A DNA stretch of 64,000 nt from Roseateles hydrophilus (GTDB lineage: Bacteria; Pseudomonadota; Gammaproteobacteria; Burkholderiales; Burkholderiaceae_C): NCBI RefSeq assembly GCF_026712245.1, contig NZ_JAPPUY010000006.1, forward strand, positions 186,001 to 250,000, written 5' to 3'. Below, one piece after another: positions 24,343 to 33,149 of this stretch (its first letter is position 1; each line of letters starts with the position of its first letter). The notes below the pieces were generated by a model. That model worked only from the letters and a program-made list of their open reading frames with translations, was not told where the DNA came from and made no database searches. The position numbers and the translations under genes are program-made.

Positions 24343-26676
24343 GTGCCGCAACGTCGCGACGACTTCTTCGACCCGCCTGGTGAGGCGGGGCGTTCGTACG
24401 CGCATCTGTCGGAAGTGCCGCCCGCGCCGCCGCGCCGGCCCGAGGCCGAGGACGCCCCGGGCGCCGCCGCTGACCTGGGCGACCCGTTGCTGCACGCGCT
24501 GGTCTGGCTGACTCAGCACCATGGCCGGCCGCGTTCGGCAGCTTCGCTGCGCGCTGACGGTGCGGTGGACGGCTCGCTGGCGCCCGAGCAGGCCGTGCGG
24601 CTGATGCGTGAGGCCGGCTACGAGGCCGCCATGCAGCGCCGCCCGCTGGGGCAGATCAACGGGCTGATGTTGCCGGCCGTGCTGCTGCTCAAGGGCGGCG
24701 ACGCCTGCCTGCTGGTGCGCCAGCTCGCCGAGGGCGCGGACCGCTTCGAGGTCGTTTTCCCTGGCGCCGATGCCAAGGCCTGCGAGGCCACGCTGGGCGA
24801 GCTGGAAGGCGAGTACAGCGGCTTCTGCCTGCTGGTCAGCCCGGCCGAGAAGCCGCGCTCGCAGGCCCGCGCCCACCAGCACCTGATCCAGCTCGACGCC
24901 ACCGATCACTGGCTCTGGGGCACGCTCAAGCGCTTCATGCCCTACTACCGCGGCGCCTTGCTCGCGGCCTTCCTCAGCAATGTGCTGATGCTGGGCACGG
25001 GCATGGTGACGGCGGTGATCTACGACAAGGTCATCCCGCATCACGACGCCATGGCCACGCTGTGGACGCTGGTGATCGGCGGCGCGCTGTGCGTGGCCTT
25101 CGACCTGTTCGCCAAGCACCTGCGGGCCGACCTGATCGACCTGGCCGGCCGCAAGGCCGACCTCATCATCGGCTCGCGGCTGTTCAAGCACATCCTGTCC
25201 ATCCGCATGGAGCACCGGCCGGCGTCGGCCGGCTCCTGTGCGCACTACATGGGCCAGGTGGAGACGGTGCGCGACTTCTTCGCGTCGGCGTCGATGTCGG
25301 TCATCAGCGATGTGCCGTTCATCTTCATCTTCATCGGCATGGTGTTCGTCGTGGGCGGCCCGCTGGGCTGGGTGGTCACGCTGACGGTGCCGCTGATGCT
25401 GATCATGATCCTGGTGCTGCAGCAGCTGGTGCGGCGCTCGGTGCGCGTGGGCATGGCCGAGCATGCCGAGCTGCAGGGCAACCTCGTCGAGGCGCTGGAG
25501 GGGCTGGAGGACGTCAAGACCTCGGGCGCGGCGCCGCAGTTCCAGCATCGCTACGAGCTCAGCAATGCCGTGGCGGCCGACTCCGGCCACCGCATGCGCA
25601 GCATGCACGGGCTCATCAACCACCTGACGCAGTCCATGCACCAGGTCACCACGCTGGTGATGTTGCTGGTGGGCGTCTACCTGATCCGCGACGGCGCGCT
25701 CAGCCAGGGCGCGCTGATCGGCTCCATCATGTTCACCATGCGCGCGCTGGCGCCACTGGGTGCGCTGGTGGGGCTGGTGACGCGCTACCAGGGCGCACGC
25801 GCCGCCATGCAGAGCCTGGACGCGCTGATGAGCACGCCCACCGAGCGCCAGGCCGGCCAGGCCTATGTGCCGCTGACCCAGGTGACGGGCCGCGTCGGGC
25901 TGAACGACGTGGGCTTCAGCTACCCGCCGCCGGCCCCCGGCCAGATCGCGCCCAAGGTGTTGAACAGCGTGTCGCTGCGCATCGAGGCCGGTGAGCGCAT
26001 CGCCATCCTGGGTCGCATCGGCAGTGGCAAGTCCACGGTGCTGCGCCTGCTGGCGGGGCTGTACCAGCCCACCGAGGGCCTGGTGGAGGTGGAGGGCATC
26101 GACCTGCGCCAGGTCGACCCGGCCGAGTACCGCGCCCATGTGGGCTTTGTGTCGCAGGAGCCGCGGCTGTTCCACGGCTCGCTGCGTGACAACGTGCTGA
26201 TGGGCCGCGGCGACGTGGACGCGGCGCGCCTGGTGGAAGTCGCCAAGCTGACCGGGCTGGACCGGCTGGTGGCTGCCCACCCCCAGGGCTGGGACCTGCA
26301 GGTGGGCGAGATGGGCGCCTTGCTGTCCGGTGGCCAGCGGCAGCTGGTGGCGCTGGCGCGGGCGCTGGTCAACAAACCCAAGATCCTGCTGATGGATGAG
26401 CCCACCAGCTCCATGGACGCGCAGTCCGAGACCAGCTTCCTGCGCCAGCTCAAGCAGGCCTCGGAGGGTGTCACGCTGGTGGCGGTGACGCACCGGCCGG
26501 CGGTGCTGGAGCTGGTCAGCCGCGTCGTGGTGATGGACAACGGCAAGGTCGTGCTGGACGGCCCGCGCGACAAGGTGCTGGCGGCGCTGTCCGGCGTGCG
26601 CCCGGCGGCCGAGCAGCAGCCGCAGGTGCACATGCACCCGAGCGCCCAGCCGGTGCAGCGCCAGGCTTCCGTCTAG
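24343..26676 (+). CDS. Type I secretion ABC exporter with degenerate C39 domain (HlyB/LapB-like)
   Basis: The 777-residue protein, starting at GTG 24343, has a peptidase-C39-like domain (about 45-165) without the catalytic Cys, then an ABC_membrane region (about 195-480). The nucleotide-binding domain has Walker A GRIGSGKST, signature LLSGGQRQLVALARAL, Walker B ILLMDEPTSSMD and switch VTHR. The inactive C39-like domain is typical of exporters of unfolded RTX-type or Lap-type giant substrates with C-terminal signals. The adaptor and outer-membrane genes follow directly; the likely client is the giant protein at 46600-55719. Confidence 0.9.
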   Translation: MPQRRDDFFDPPGEAGRSYAHLSEVPPAPPRRPEAEDAPGAAADLGDPLLHALVWLTQHHGRPRSAASLRADGAVDGSLAPEQAVRLMREAGYEAAMQRRPLGQINGLMLPAVLLLKGGDACLLVRQLAEGADRFEVVFPGADAKACEATLGELEGEYSGFCLLVSPAEKPRSQARAHQHLIQLDATDHWLWGTLKRFMPYYRGALLAAFLSNVLMLGTGMVTAVIYDKVIPHHDAMATLWTLVIGGALCVAFDLFAKHLRADLIDLAGRKADLIIGSRLFKHILSIRMEHRPASAGSCAHYMGQVETVRDFFASASMSVISDVPFIFIFIGMVFVVGGPLGWVVTLTVPLMLIMILVLQQLVRRSVRVGMAEHAELQGNLVEALEGLEDVKTSGAAPQFQHRYELSNAVAADSGHRMRSMHGLINHLTQSMHQVTTLVMLLVGVYLIRDGALSQGALIGSIMFTMRALAPLGALVGLVTRYQGARAAMQSLDALMSTPTERQAGQAYVPLTQVTGRVGLNDVGFSYPPPAPGQIAPKVLNSVSLRIEAGERIAILGRIGSGKSTVLRLLAGLYQPTEGLVEVEGIDLRQVDPAEYRAHVGFVSQEPRLFHGSLRDNVLMGRGDVDAARLVEVAKLTGLDRLVAAHPQGWDLQVGEMGALLSGGQRQLVALARALVNKPKILLMDEPTSSMDAQSETSFLRQLKQASEGVTLVAVTHRPAVLELVSRVVVMDNGKVVLDGPRDKVLAALSGVRPAAEQQPQVHMHPSAQPVQRQASV

Positions 26677-26693
26677 GCGGTTGAGAGTCGCTG

Positions 26694-27902
26694 ATGGCGG
26701 GAGGCAGTCAACGAGACGGCATGTTCACCAGCGCGCTGGCCAGCGCGCTCGCCGACGAGCCGCTGCCGCGCTCGATGTGGGCGCTCTACCTGCTGGCGGC
26801 TGCCCTGGTGGCGGCCATCGCCTGGGCCAGCATCGCGGAGGTGGACCAGGTCAGCCGCGTGCAGGGCCGCGTGGTGCCCGAGGCGCGCGAGCAGGTCATC
26901 GCCAGCCTGGACAGCGGCCTGCTGGCAGAACTCAAGGTGCGCGAGGGCGAGGAGGTGCAGGCCGGCCAGGAGCTGGCGCGGCTGGACCCGACCCGCGTGG
27001 AAGCCCAGGAGAACGAGGGCGTGCTGCGCCGCACGGCGATGCGGGTGGCGATCGCGCGACTGCGGGCCGAGGCCTATGGCAGCAAGTTCGAGTTGCCGGC
27101 AGACCTGCCGACGACCTCCGAGGCCGTGGCGCTTGAGCGGCAGGCCTTCGAGGCCCGGCAGCGCCTGCTGGACGAGGCCGTGTCCAGCCTGGACCGCAGC
27201 GTCGGCCTGCTGGCTCGCGAGCTGAAGGTGGCGCAGGACCTGTCGGCCAAGGGGCTGATGTCCGAGGTGGAGGTCATGCGCGTGAACCGCCAGATCAACG
27301 ACCTGCGCCAGCAGCGCCAGGAGCGGGTGAGCCGCTTCCGCCAGGAAGCCAGCCAGGAGCTGACGCGCCAGGAAAACGAACTGGCCGCGCTGGAGGAGCA
27401 GCAGGTGGTGCGCCAGGACGCGATGAAGCGCACGGTGCTGCGCTCGCCGGTGCACGGCATCGTCAAGAACATCCGCATCACGACGCTGGGCGGCGTGGTC
27501 ACCAGCGGGGCGCCCATCATGGAGATCGTGCCGCTGGGCCCCACGGTGCTGATCGAGGCGCGCATCCCGCCCAGCGAGGTGGGCTTCATCCAGATCGGCC
27601 AGCGCGCCATCATGAAGATCACCGGCTATGACTACAACGTGCACGGCGGGCTGGAGGGCAAGATCGAGGTCATCAGCGCCGACACGCTGGGCGACAACGA
27701 CAAGCCGAACGCAGCCGGCGACGCGCGCTACTACCGCGCCCTGCTGCGCGCCGAGCGCAACAACCTGCAGCGCAACGGCCAGCCGCTGCCGGTCATTCCG
27801 GGCATGAGCGCCACGGTCGAGATCAAGACCGGCGAGCGCACCGTGCTGAGCTACCTGCTGCGGCCGCTGATGCGCTCGCAGGAAGCGCTGCGCGAGCGCT
27901 GA
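26694..27902 (+). CDS. HlyD-family membrane fusion protein of the type I secretion system
   Basis: The 402-residue protein has a short cytoplasmic tail, one inner-membrane helix (about 27-47), a lipoyl half motif (VIASLDSGLLAELKVREGEEVQAGQELARLD), a long coiled-coil hairpin (about 120-260) and the second lipoyl/beta-barrel part (RSPVHGIVKNIRITTLGGVV; RIPPSEVGFIQIGQRAIMKI). It bridges the ABC exporter at 24343 and the TolC-like channel at 28015. It starts 17 bp after the exporter stop. Confidence 0.92.
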   Translation: MAGGSQRDGMFTSALASALADEPLPRSMWALYLLAAALVAAIAWASIAEVDQVSRVQGRVVPEAREQVIASLDSGLLAELKVREGEEVQAGQELARLDPTRVEAQENEGVLRRTAMRVAIARLRAEAYGSKFELPADLPTTSEAVALERQAFEARQRLLDEAVSSLDRSVGLLARELKVAQDLSAKGLMSEVEVMRVNRQINDLRQQRQERVSRFRQEASQELTRQENELAALEEQQVVRQDAMKRTVLRSPVHGIVKNIRITTLGGVVTSGAPIMEIVPLGPTVLIEARIPPSEVGFIQIGQRAIMKITGYDYNVHGGLEGKIEVISADTLGDNDKPNAAGDARYYRALLRAERNNLQRNGQPLPVIPGMSATVEIKTGERTVLSYLLRPLMRSQEALRER

Positions 27903-28014
27903 GGCGGCCGCCGCCCGGCGCGAAGTAGCCCGGCGCAGCCCCGCTTCTCGCGGCTTCAGCGCCGCACCGCGCATGGTCTAGTGAGGGCTGACGTCTCATT
28001 GCCGTATCCGACCC

Positions 28015-29355
28015 ATGCCCGCCTTCCACCGCCTCCTGCTGCTGGCCCTGGCCTGCGGCATCGCTGCGCCCGTCGCCGCGCAGGTGCGCTGTGTCGACGA
28101 CGATGCGACGGTCGTCAGTGATCGCGCCAAGGGCGTGGACCTGTCCATCTCGTCCACCGACCCGCGCGGCCAGCTGGTCTCGCTGGTGGAGACCGCGCTG
28201 CAGCGCAGCGAGCAGATCGGCTCGGCCACGCTGCTGGCGCAGGCGGCGCGTGAGGACTGGGTGCAGGCCAGCGAGGCCTACCGGCCCAGCGTCAACGCCA
28301 CCGTCAGCGGCGCCGCGGCCGGCCAGCATGCCGGCGGCCAGCACCGCCAGCAACTGCAGTCCCAACTGTCGCTGGGCTTCAGCATGCCGTTGTGGGATGC
28401 CGGCCGCGCGGCCTACACCAGCGCCTGGCGCGGGCAACTGGCCGAAGCCTCGCGCCAGGGCCTGTTCAGCGCCGAGCAGCAGATCGCGATCCAGGTCGTC
28501 AACCATTCGCTGGACCGCGGCCGGCTGCTGCTGCAGGCCCAGATCTACCGCCAGTACATGCGCCGCATGGCCTGCCTGGTCGAGGCGCTGGAGGGCATCG
28601 TCAAGGTCGACAAGGGCCGGGCCAGCGAGCTGATCCAGGCGCAGAAAAGCCAGATGACGGCCGAGCTGTCCATGGAGCAAACGGTCAGTGCGCTGCGCTC
28701 CACCGAGTTCCGCCTCAAGCGCCTGGTCGGCGACGAGCTGCCGCCCAGCGCCAGCTATGCCACCGTGCTGAACCAGCTGCCCGACATCGAGTCGCTCAAG
28801 CTCGCGGCGGCGCAGTCGCCCGACATGCTCTCGCTGCAGGCCAACTCGCGGGCGCAGCGCCGCTACGCCGAAAGCGTCAGCGCGCAGAGCAAGCCGCAGG
28901 TCAACCTGGGTGGGGCGACGGTCGCCACTGCCACCAACCGCGGCACCAAGGCCGGCGAATGGAATGCCGGCGTGAGCCTGACCGTGCCCTTGCTGCAGCC
29001 TGGCCAGAACGCCGCCGAGCAGGCCGCCGCCAAGCGCGCCGCGGCCGCCGAAGCGCAGGTGCGCGACGCGCTCAACGCCAAGGTCTACCAGATGAGCGAC
29101 CTGCACGGCTCTGCCGAGGCGGCGCTGGAACGCTCGCGCCGCATCGTCGAGATCCTGCGCAGCAGCGAACGCCTGCGTGCCGCGACGCTGGTGCAGTGGC
29201 AGCAGATGGGGCGGCGCTCGCTGTTCGACGTGATGGGCGCCGAGGCCGACTACTATTCCCTGCGCGTGGCCCAGCTCAGCACGCTGTTCGAGGCCCAGCA
29301 GGCGCTGGCCATGCTGTGGTCTCTGGGGCCGGGTGTGATGGCGGCGCTGCGTTGA
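28015..29355 (+). CDS. TolC-family outer-membrane channel of the type I secretion system
   Basis: The 446-residue protein has a signal peptide (to about residue 23, PVAAQ) and two OEP domain repeats with long helices: LVSLVETALQRSEQIGSATL (start of repeat 1) and LKLAAAQSPDMLSLQANSRA (start of repeat 2). Conserved SLTVPLLQPGQ and SMPLWDAGR segments are also present. It provides the outer-membrane exit duct. A 112-bp gap separates it from the HlyD gene. Confidence 0.9.
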   Translation: MPAFHRLLLLALACGIAAPVAAQVRCVDDDATVVSDRAKGVDLSISSTDPRGQLVSLVETALQRSEQIGSATLLAQAAREDWVQASEAYRPSVNATVSGAAAGQHAGGQHRQQLQSQLSLGFSMPLWDAGRAAYTSAWRGQLAEASRQGLFSAEQQIAIQVVNHSLDRGRLLLQAQIYRQYMRRMACLVEALEGIVKVDKGRASELIQAQKSQMTAELSMEQTVSALRSTEFRLKRLVGDELPPSASYATVLNQLPDIESLKLAAAQSPDMLSLQANSRAQRRYAESVSAQSKPQVNLGGATVATATNRGTKAGEWNAGVSLTVPLLQPGQNAAEQAAAKRAAAAEAQVRDALNAKVYQMSDLHGSAEAALERSRRIVEILRSSERLRAATLVQWQQMGRRSLFDVMGAEADYYSLRVAQLSTLFEAQQALAMLWSLGPGVMAALR

Positions 29356-29470
29356 GGACGCTCGCCGCGACGGCGGGTGCGCAGAAGATGGCAGCTTGTG
29401 GGGGAACGGTGTTGCGGCCAGTGAGCCATGAAAGCCGGCGCGCGGCGCCGCAGCGCTGCGAGGGCACGCG

Positions 29471-31162
29471 ATGGCCGGGCTGATTGCCGTCACCCACCGG
29501 CTGGACCTGCCCAGCGCCGCCGCGCTGCGCGAGCAGCAGCAGGCCGAGCTGCTGGTGGCCGACCCCTTGCTGTGCGGCCGCGTGATCAGCCATCCGCTGC
29601 CCGAGCCGCAGGTCTTCACGCGCGTCGATGCGGCCGTGGCCCGCGGCGCGCTGGCCGAGGCGCTGACGCGGGCGCGGGCGCTGGGCCAGGCGCTGGCGCC
29701 GTGGCTGGCGCAGCTGGTGCCGGGCAGCCGCCAGGTGCCCTGGTCCACGCATCGCTACCAGCAGCTGTTCTGGACGGCGCTGGGCTACCGCGGCGTGTGG
29801 CAGCAGGTGCTGGCGGCGCACGAGCCCGAACGCTGGCATGTGATCCTGCCGCGCCAGCCGCACCGGTACGGCGGCCATTCCTTCGTGCCGGGGCTGATGC
29901 TGCTGGAGCAGCTGGTCGCGCGCGGCAAGCCGCACGCGGCCTACCTGGTCGACGTGCCGTCGCTGGACGGCGGGCAACTGCCCGACCTGCGGCAGTTGCC
30001 AGCGGATGTGCAGCTGCTGGCCCATCTGCCAACCTGCTTCCATGACGCCGCTCACTTCAGCGAGGAGATCCTCGCCAGCGGGCTGCGCTGTGGCCTGCTC
30101 AGCGCCGAGGTGTACGACGTGCCGCTGGAGGGCCTGCCCGCCACCGGCCTGGTGGACGCCCGCGAGGTGCGCGGCCTGCTGCCGCCCGAGCGGCTGGCGG
30201 CGCTGGACGCACTGGCCGGGCCGGTCTGCGACGTGCTGCGCGAGCACCTGCAGCCGGTCATCACGCACAAGGGCTTTCGCGACACGCAGGTCACCGCGCT
30301 GTGGCAGGCGCTGGAGGCCCAGGCGCTGCTGTGCTTTTGGCTGGCGCAGCACTTCGCCGGCCGCCTGCCGCGCCGCCTGCTGCTCTCCAACCACGACGCC
30401 ACCATCCACGGCGCGCTGCTGAGCTTTGCGGCCAGTCACGCCATCCCGGTCACGCTGGTGCCGCATTCCAAGGTGTTCAACCAGCCGGTGTTCAACATCG
30501 ACGGGCTGGACGCGCTGTGCCTGCACCACGGCCTGCAGGACGGGCCCTGCCTGGACTTCGGCGGCCGCCAGCTGCCGGCCGGGCGGCTGGCTTACCCGGG
30601 CGGCTGGCCCGAGCCGCCGCCGCCGCCCGCTGCGCTGAAGACGGTGGGCGTGGTGCTCAACGGGCTGAGCGCCAACGGCGTGAGCCTGCTGAGCTTCGAG
30701 GACTATGCCGCTGGCCTGGCCGAGTTGCTGGCCGGCTGCCGGGCACTGGGCCTGCAGCCGCGCCTGCGTGCCCGCCTGGCCGAGACGCCGCTGCAGATGC
30801 TGGCGCAGCGCCTGGCGCTGCCGCTGGAGCCGCTGCTGGCCGACACCCAGGGCTCGCTGGTGGACTTCGCGGCCGGCTGCGACCTGCTGCTGGGCTACGA
30901 CATGCCGACATCCGGCCTGCACGAGGTGCTGCGCGCGGGCGTGGGCGTCCTGCAGGCTGAGATCCGGCCGCTGGCCAGCGACGAGTGGAAGATCGTCGAC
31001 CGCGCCGTGGCGCCGCGCATGCATCCGGTTGAGCTGATGGACCGGCTGCGCGTGATGGCCGCCAACCCGGCCTGCCTGCATGAGTTCCTGCGCACGCAGC
31101 AGCAGCGCGCACGCGACGCCCAGGCCGGCGCCCGGCCGCTGCGCGACTGGCTGGTCGGCTGA
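29471..31162 (+). CDS. Putative glycosyltransferase-like surface-carbohydrate protein
   Basis: The 563-residue soluble protein lacks a signal peptide. It has a GT-B-like appearance: an N-terminal alpha/beta half, then a C-terminal half with LLLSNHDATIHGALLSFAAS, VTLVPHSKVFN, VGVVLNGLSANG and LLGYDMPTSGLHEVLRAGVG. The last resembles the donor-site region of capsule-type glycosyltransferases, where a Ser/Thr-Gly loop is followed by E-x-x-x-x-G-x-G. No precise family can be named. It is last in the operon with GT41 and the type I secretion genes and faces the nonulosonic-acid operon. A sugar-transfer role is inference. Confidence 0.5.
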   Translation: MAGLIAVTHRLDLPSAAALREQQQAELLVADPLLCGRVISHPLPEPQVFTRVDAAVARGALAEALTRARALGQALAPWLAQLVPGSRQVPWSTHRYQQLFWTALGYRGVWQQVLAAHEPERWHVILPRQPHRYGGHSFVPGLMLLEQLVARGKPHAAYLVDVPSLDGGQLPDLRQLPADVQLLAHLPTCFHDAAHFSEEILASGLRCGLLSAEVYDVPLEGLPATGLVDAREVRGLLPPERLAALDALAGPVCDVLREHLQPVITHKGFRDTQVTALWQALEAQALLCFWLAQHFAGRLPRRLLLSNHDATIHGALLSFAASHAIPVTLVPHSKVFNQPVFNIDGLDALCLHHGLQDGPCLDFGGRQLPAGRLAYPGGWPEPPPPPAALKTVGVVLNGLSANGVSLLSFEDYAAGLAELLAGCRALGLQPRLRARLAETPLQMLAQRLALPLEPLLADTQGSLVDFAAGCDLLLGYDMPTSGLHEVLRAGVGVLQAEIRPLASDEWKIVDRAVAPRMHPVELMDRLRVMAANPACLHEFLRTQQQRARDAQAGARPLRDWLVG

Positions 31163-31176
31163 GCTGCCGCTCAGCC
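31157..31176. terminator. Bidirectional terminator spanning two convergent stop codons
   Basis: An 8-bp stem GGCTGAGC/GCTCAGCC with loop TGCC contains the TGA of the plus-strand gene in its left arm and the TGA (as TCA) of the minus-strand gene in its right arm. There is no long U-tract on either side. Confidence 0.6.
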
Positions 31177-33147
31177 CGGTGTCAACGTCAGGTCGAAGTC
31201 CCGCAGCGTGCCACCCGGCCGCGTCGTGTCGTCCAGCTCGGCAAGCGAGAACTTGATGCGCGTGAACGGCGTGGGGCTGGTGTCCTGGTGCGTCAGCATG
31301 GGCGCGGCGGCGCAGCGCGCCGGGTCCCATTGCAGCGTCAGCACCGGGCCGCGTGCGTCGGTCAGCCGCAGCCGGCCGTCGGTGGCGCCGAAGGCCGCCG
31401 TGCTGGACACCAGCGTGGACGCGGCCACCGCATGGCTGGCTGGCCGGTCCAGCGTGAAGTGCTCCTCGGCGCCGCCCTGGCGGCAGTGCAGCGTCAGCGG
31501 CTCGGCCAGGTGCTCGTGCAGCAGCGTCAGCACGCCCACGCGCAGGCTGCCCAGCGGCCGCTCGACGCCCTCGAAGTGATAGCCCAGCCGCAGCGCAGCC
31601 GTCTGCAGCGAGACCGCCAGGCGCTTCTCCAGCACGCCGCCCGCGAACGGCAGCCGGGCGCGCAGCAGCAGCTCGCCGTCGAGCAGCGCGGCCTCGGGCT
31701 GTACCCATTCCAGGTCGGTCAGCCGCGCCCGGTTGACGGGTGACTCCAGCAGCACGCCGCCGGAGTAGAAGTCTGCGCCCAGCTCGATGCTGTCGAAATG
31801 CCCCTGGGCCAGCGTGCCGATCACCGAGCGCCAGCCCTGGGCCGCAAAGGCCAGCGACTGCAGCGTCAGGCCGCGGCGCTGGTTCAGCGTCAGTGCCGTG
31901 TGGGCCGTGCGCAGCGTCAGCAGGATGCCGGAGTCGTCGCTGCCCAGCGTCACGCCGGCCGGGGGCGTGAAGGCGGCCAGCGGCTGCCAGTTGATGGTCG
32001 CTTCGGCGGCTGGCGCCTCGTGCCGGCCCAGGCGTTGCAGCAAGGCCTGGCGGCGCTCCTGGGCCTGCGCCCAGCGCGGCTCGGTGATGTGGGTGCGCAG
32101 GTCGCTGGCCCACAGTTCGCACAGCGTGCGCCAGTCCTCGGGCACTGCGTTGCCGGCGGCCAGCAGCGCCGCGCACAGGCGGTGGCAGTCGCTGTTCAGC
32201 GCGAGGTCGTCTCGGCCCGTCACCGCCCAGCGGTTGATGTTGTACTTGGCCTGTTTCTTGACCGGGATGGGGTGGGCCACGGACGACAGCACACGGGCCT
32301 GGCGCGGCAGGCTGGCCTGCACTGCCGCCAGCGCAGCCGACGGGCTGAGCCACTGCAGGCCCAGGTCGGCCTCCAGCCGGTCGCACAGCTGGGCGAGCTT
32401 GTCCCATTCGCTGTCGCCCGTCAGCACGGCCTCGGTGGTGAAGCGGCCGGGCCGGAAGTCGAAGATCTCGGCGTCGTTGCAGTAGATCGGCAGCACCGTG
32501 CCGTCGCGCTCGGCGCGGCGCGCGACATAGGCGAGGTACTCGGCCATGGGCTTGTCGCCATGCACGACGCGTTGCAGGCTCTGGAACAGGATGGAGTCGC
32601 CCCACAGCACCGGCAGCGCCGTGGCCTGCGCCGGCTCGCCGCAGCCCAGCGCGTGGGTGGGCGTGGCGCTTAGCGGCGCACCGGCCAGGCCCAGCGCCAG
32701 CCGCACGTTGTCGCGGTCCATCACCAGGCCCTGATAGCCTGCCTCGGCATAGATGTCCACCATGCCGGTGGAATAGGCCATCTCGTTGACCAGCACGATG
32801 GCGGGCGTCACGTCCAGCAGCTCGCGGTAGGCCTGCAGGCCCAGGCGCTGGTTCCAGCGGTTGGCCTCGGGCGCGGCCAGCGGGCCGATCATCTGTGTCC
32901 AGCCGCTGCCGACGAGTTCGCAGCGGCCGGCCTTCAGCAGCGCGGCGAACTTGGTCACCCAGGCCGGGTCCAGCGCGGCGATCTGCGTCAGCGTCCAGCC
33001 GGTCAGCTCGATGCCCACGGGCAGCGTCCGCGTCTCGGCCAGCCGCAGCAGCGGCCAGTAACACTTCTCGATGACCTGCGGCCGCAGCTCTGTCTTGATG
33101 GACGAGAACGCCAGGTTCAGGTGGAACAGCAGATAGCCTTGGGGCAT
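31171..33147 (-). CDS. Glycoside hydrolase family 57-like protein
   Basis: The 658-residue soluble protein starts PQGYLLFHLNLAFSSI. It shows GH57/GH38-like N-terminal barrel features: PVGIELTGWTLTQI, CELVGSGWTQMIGPL and NEMAYSTGMVDIYAEAGYQG. The C-terminal half is beta-rich. Known GH57 enzymes are amylases, branching enzymes or galactosidases, but relatives of this kind occur in surface-sugar loci with no defined reaction. The start lies 2 bp after the PseG-like stop, so it is the last gene of the nonulosonic-acid operon. Confidence 0.6.
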   Translation of the reverse strand: MPQGYLLFHLNLAFSSIKTELRPQVIEKCYWPLLRLAETRTLPVGIELTGWTLTQIAALDPAWVTKFAALLKAGRCELVGSGWTQMIGPLAAPEANRWNQRLGLQAYRELLDVTPAIVLVNEMAYSTGMVDIYAEAGYQGLVMDRDNVRLALGLAGAPLSATPTHALGCGEPAQATALPVLWGDSILFQSLQRVVHGDKPMAEYLAYVARRAERDGTVLPIYCNDAEIFDFRPGRFTTEAVLTGDSEWDKLAQLCDRLEADLGLQWLSPSAALAAVQASLPRQARVLSSVAHPIPVKKQAKYNINRWAVTGRDDLALNSDCHRLCAALLAAGNAVPEDWRTLCELWASDLRTHITEPRWAQAQERRQALLQRLGRHEAPAAEATINWQPLAAFTPPAGVTLGSDDSGILLTLRTAHTALTLNQRRGLTLQSLAFAAQGWRSVIGTLAQGHFDSIELGADFYSGGVLLESPVNRARLTDLEWVQPEAALLDGELLLRARLPFAGGVLEKRLAVSLQTAALRLGYHFEGVERPLGSLRVGVLTLLHEHLAEPLTLHCRQGGAEEHFTLDRPASHAVAASTLVSSTAAFGATDGRLRLTDARGPVLTLQWDPARCAAAPMLTHQDTSPTPFTRIKFSLAELDDTTRPGGTLRDFDLTLTPG

Positions 33148-33149
33148 GG

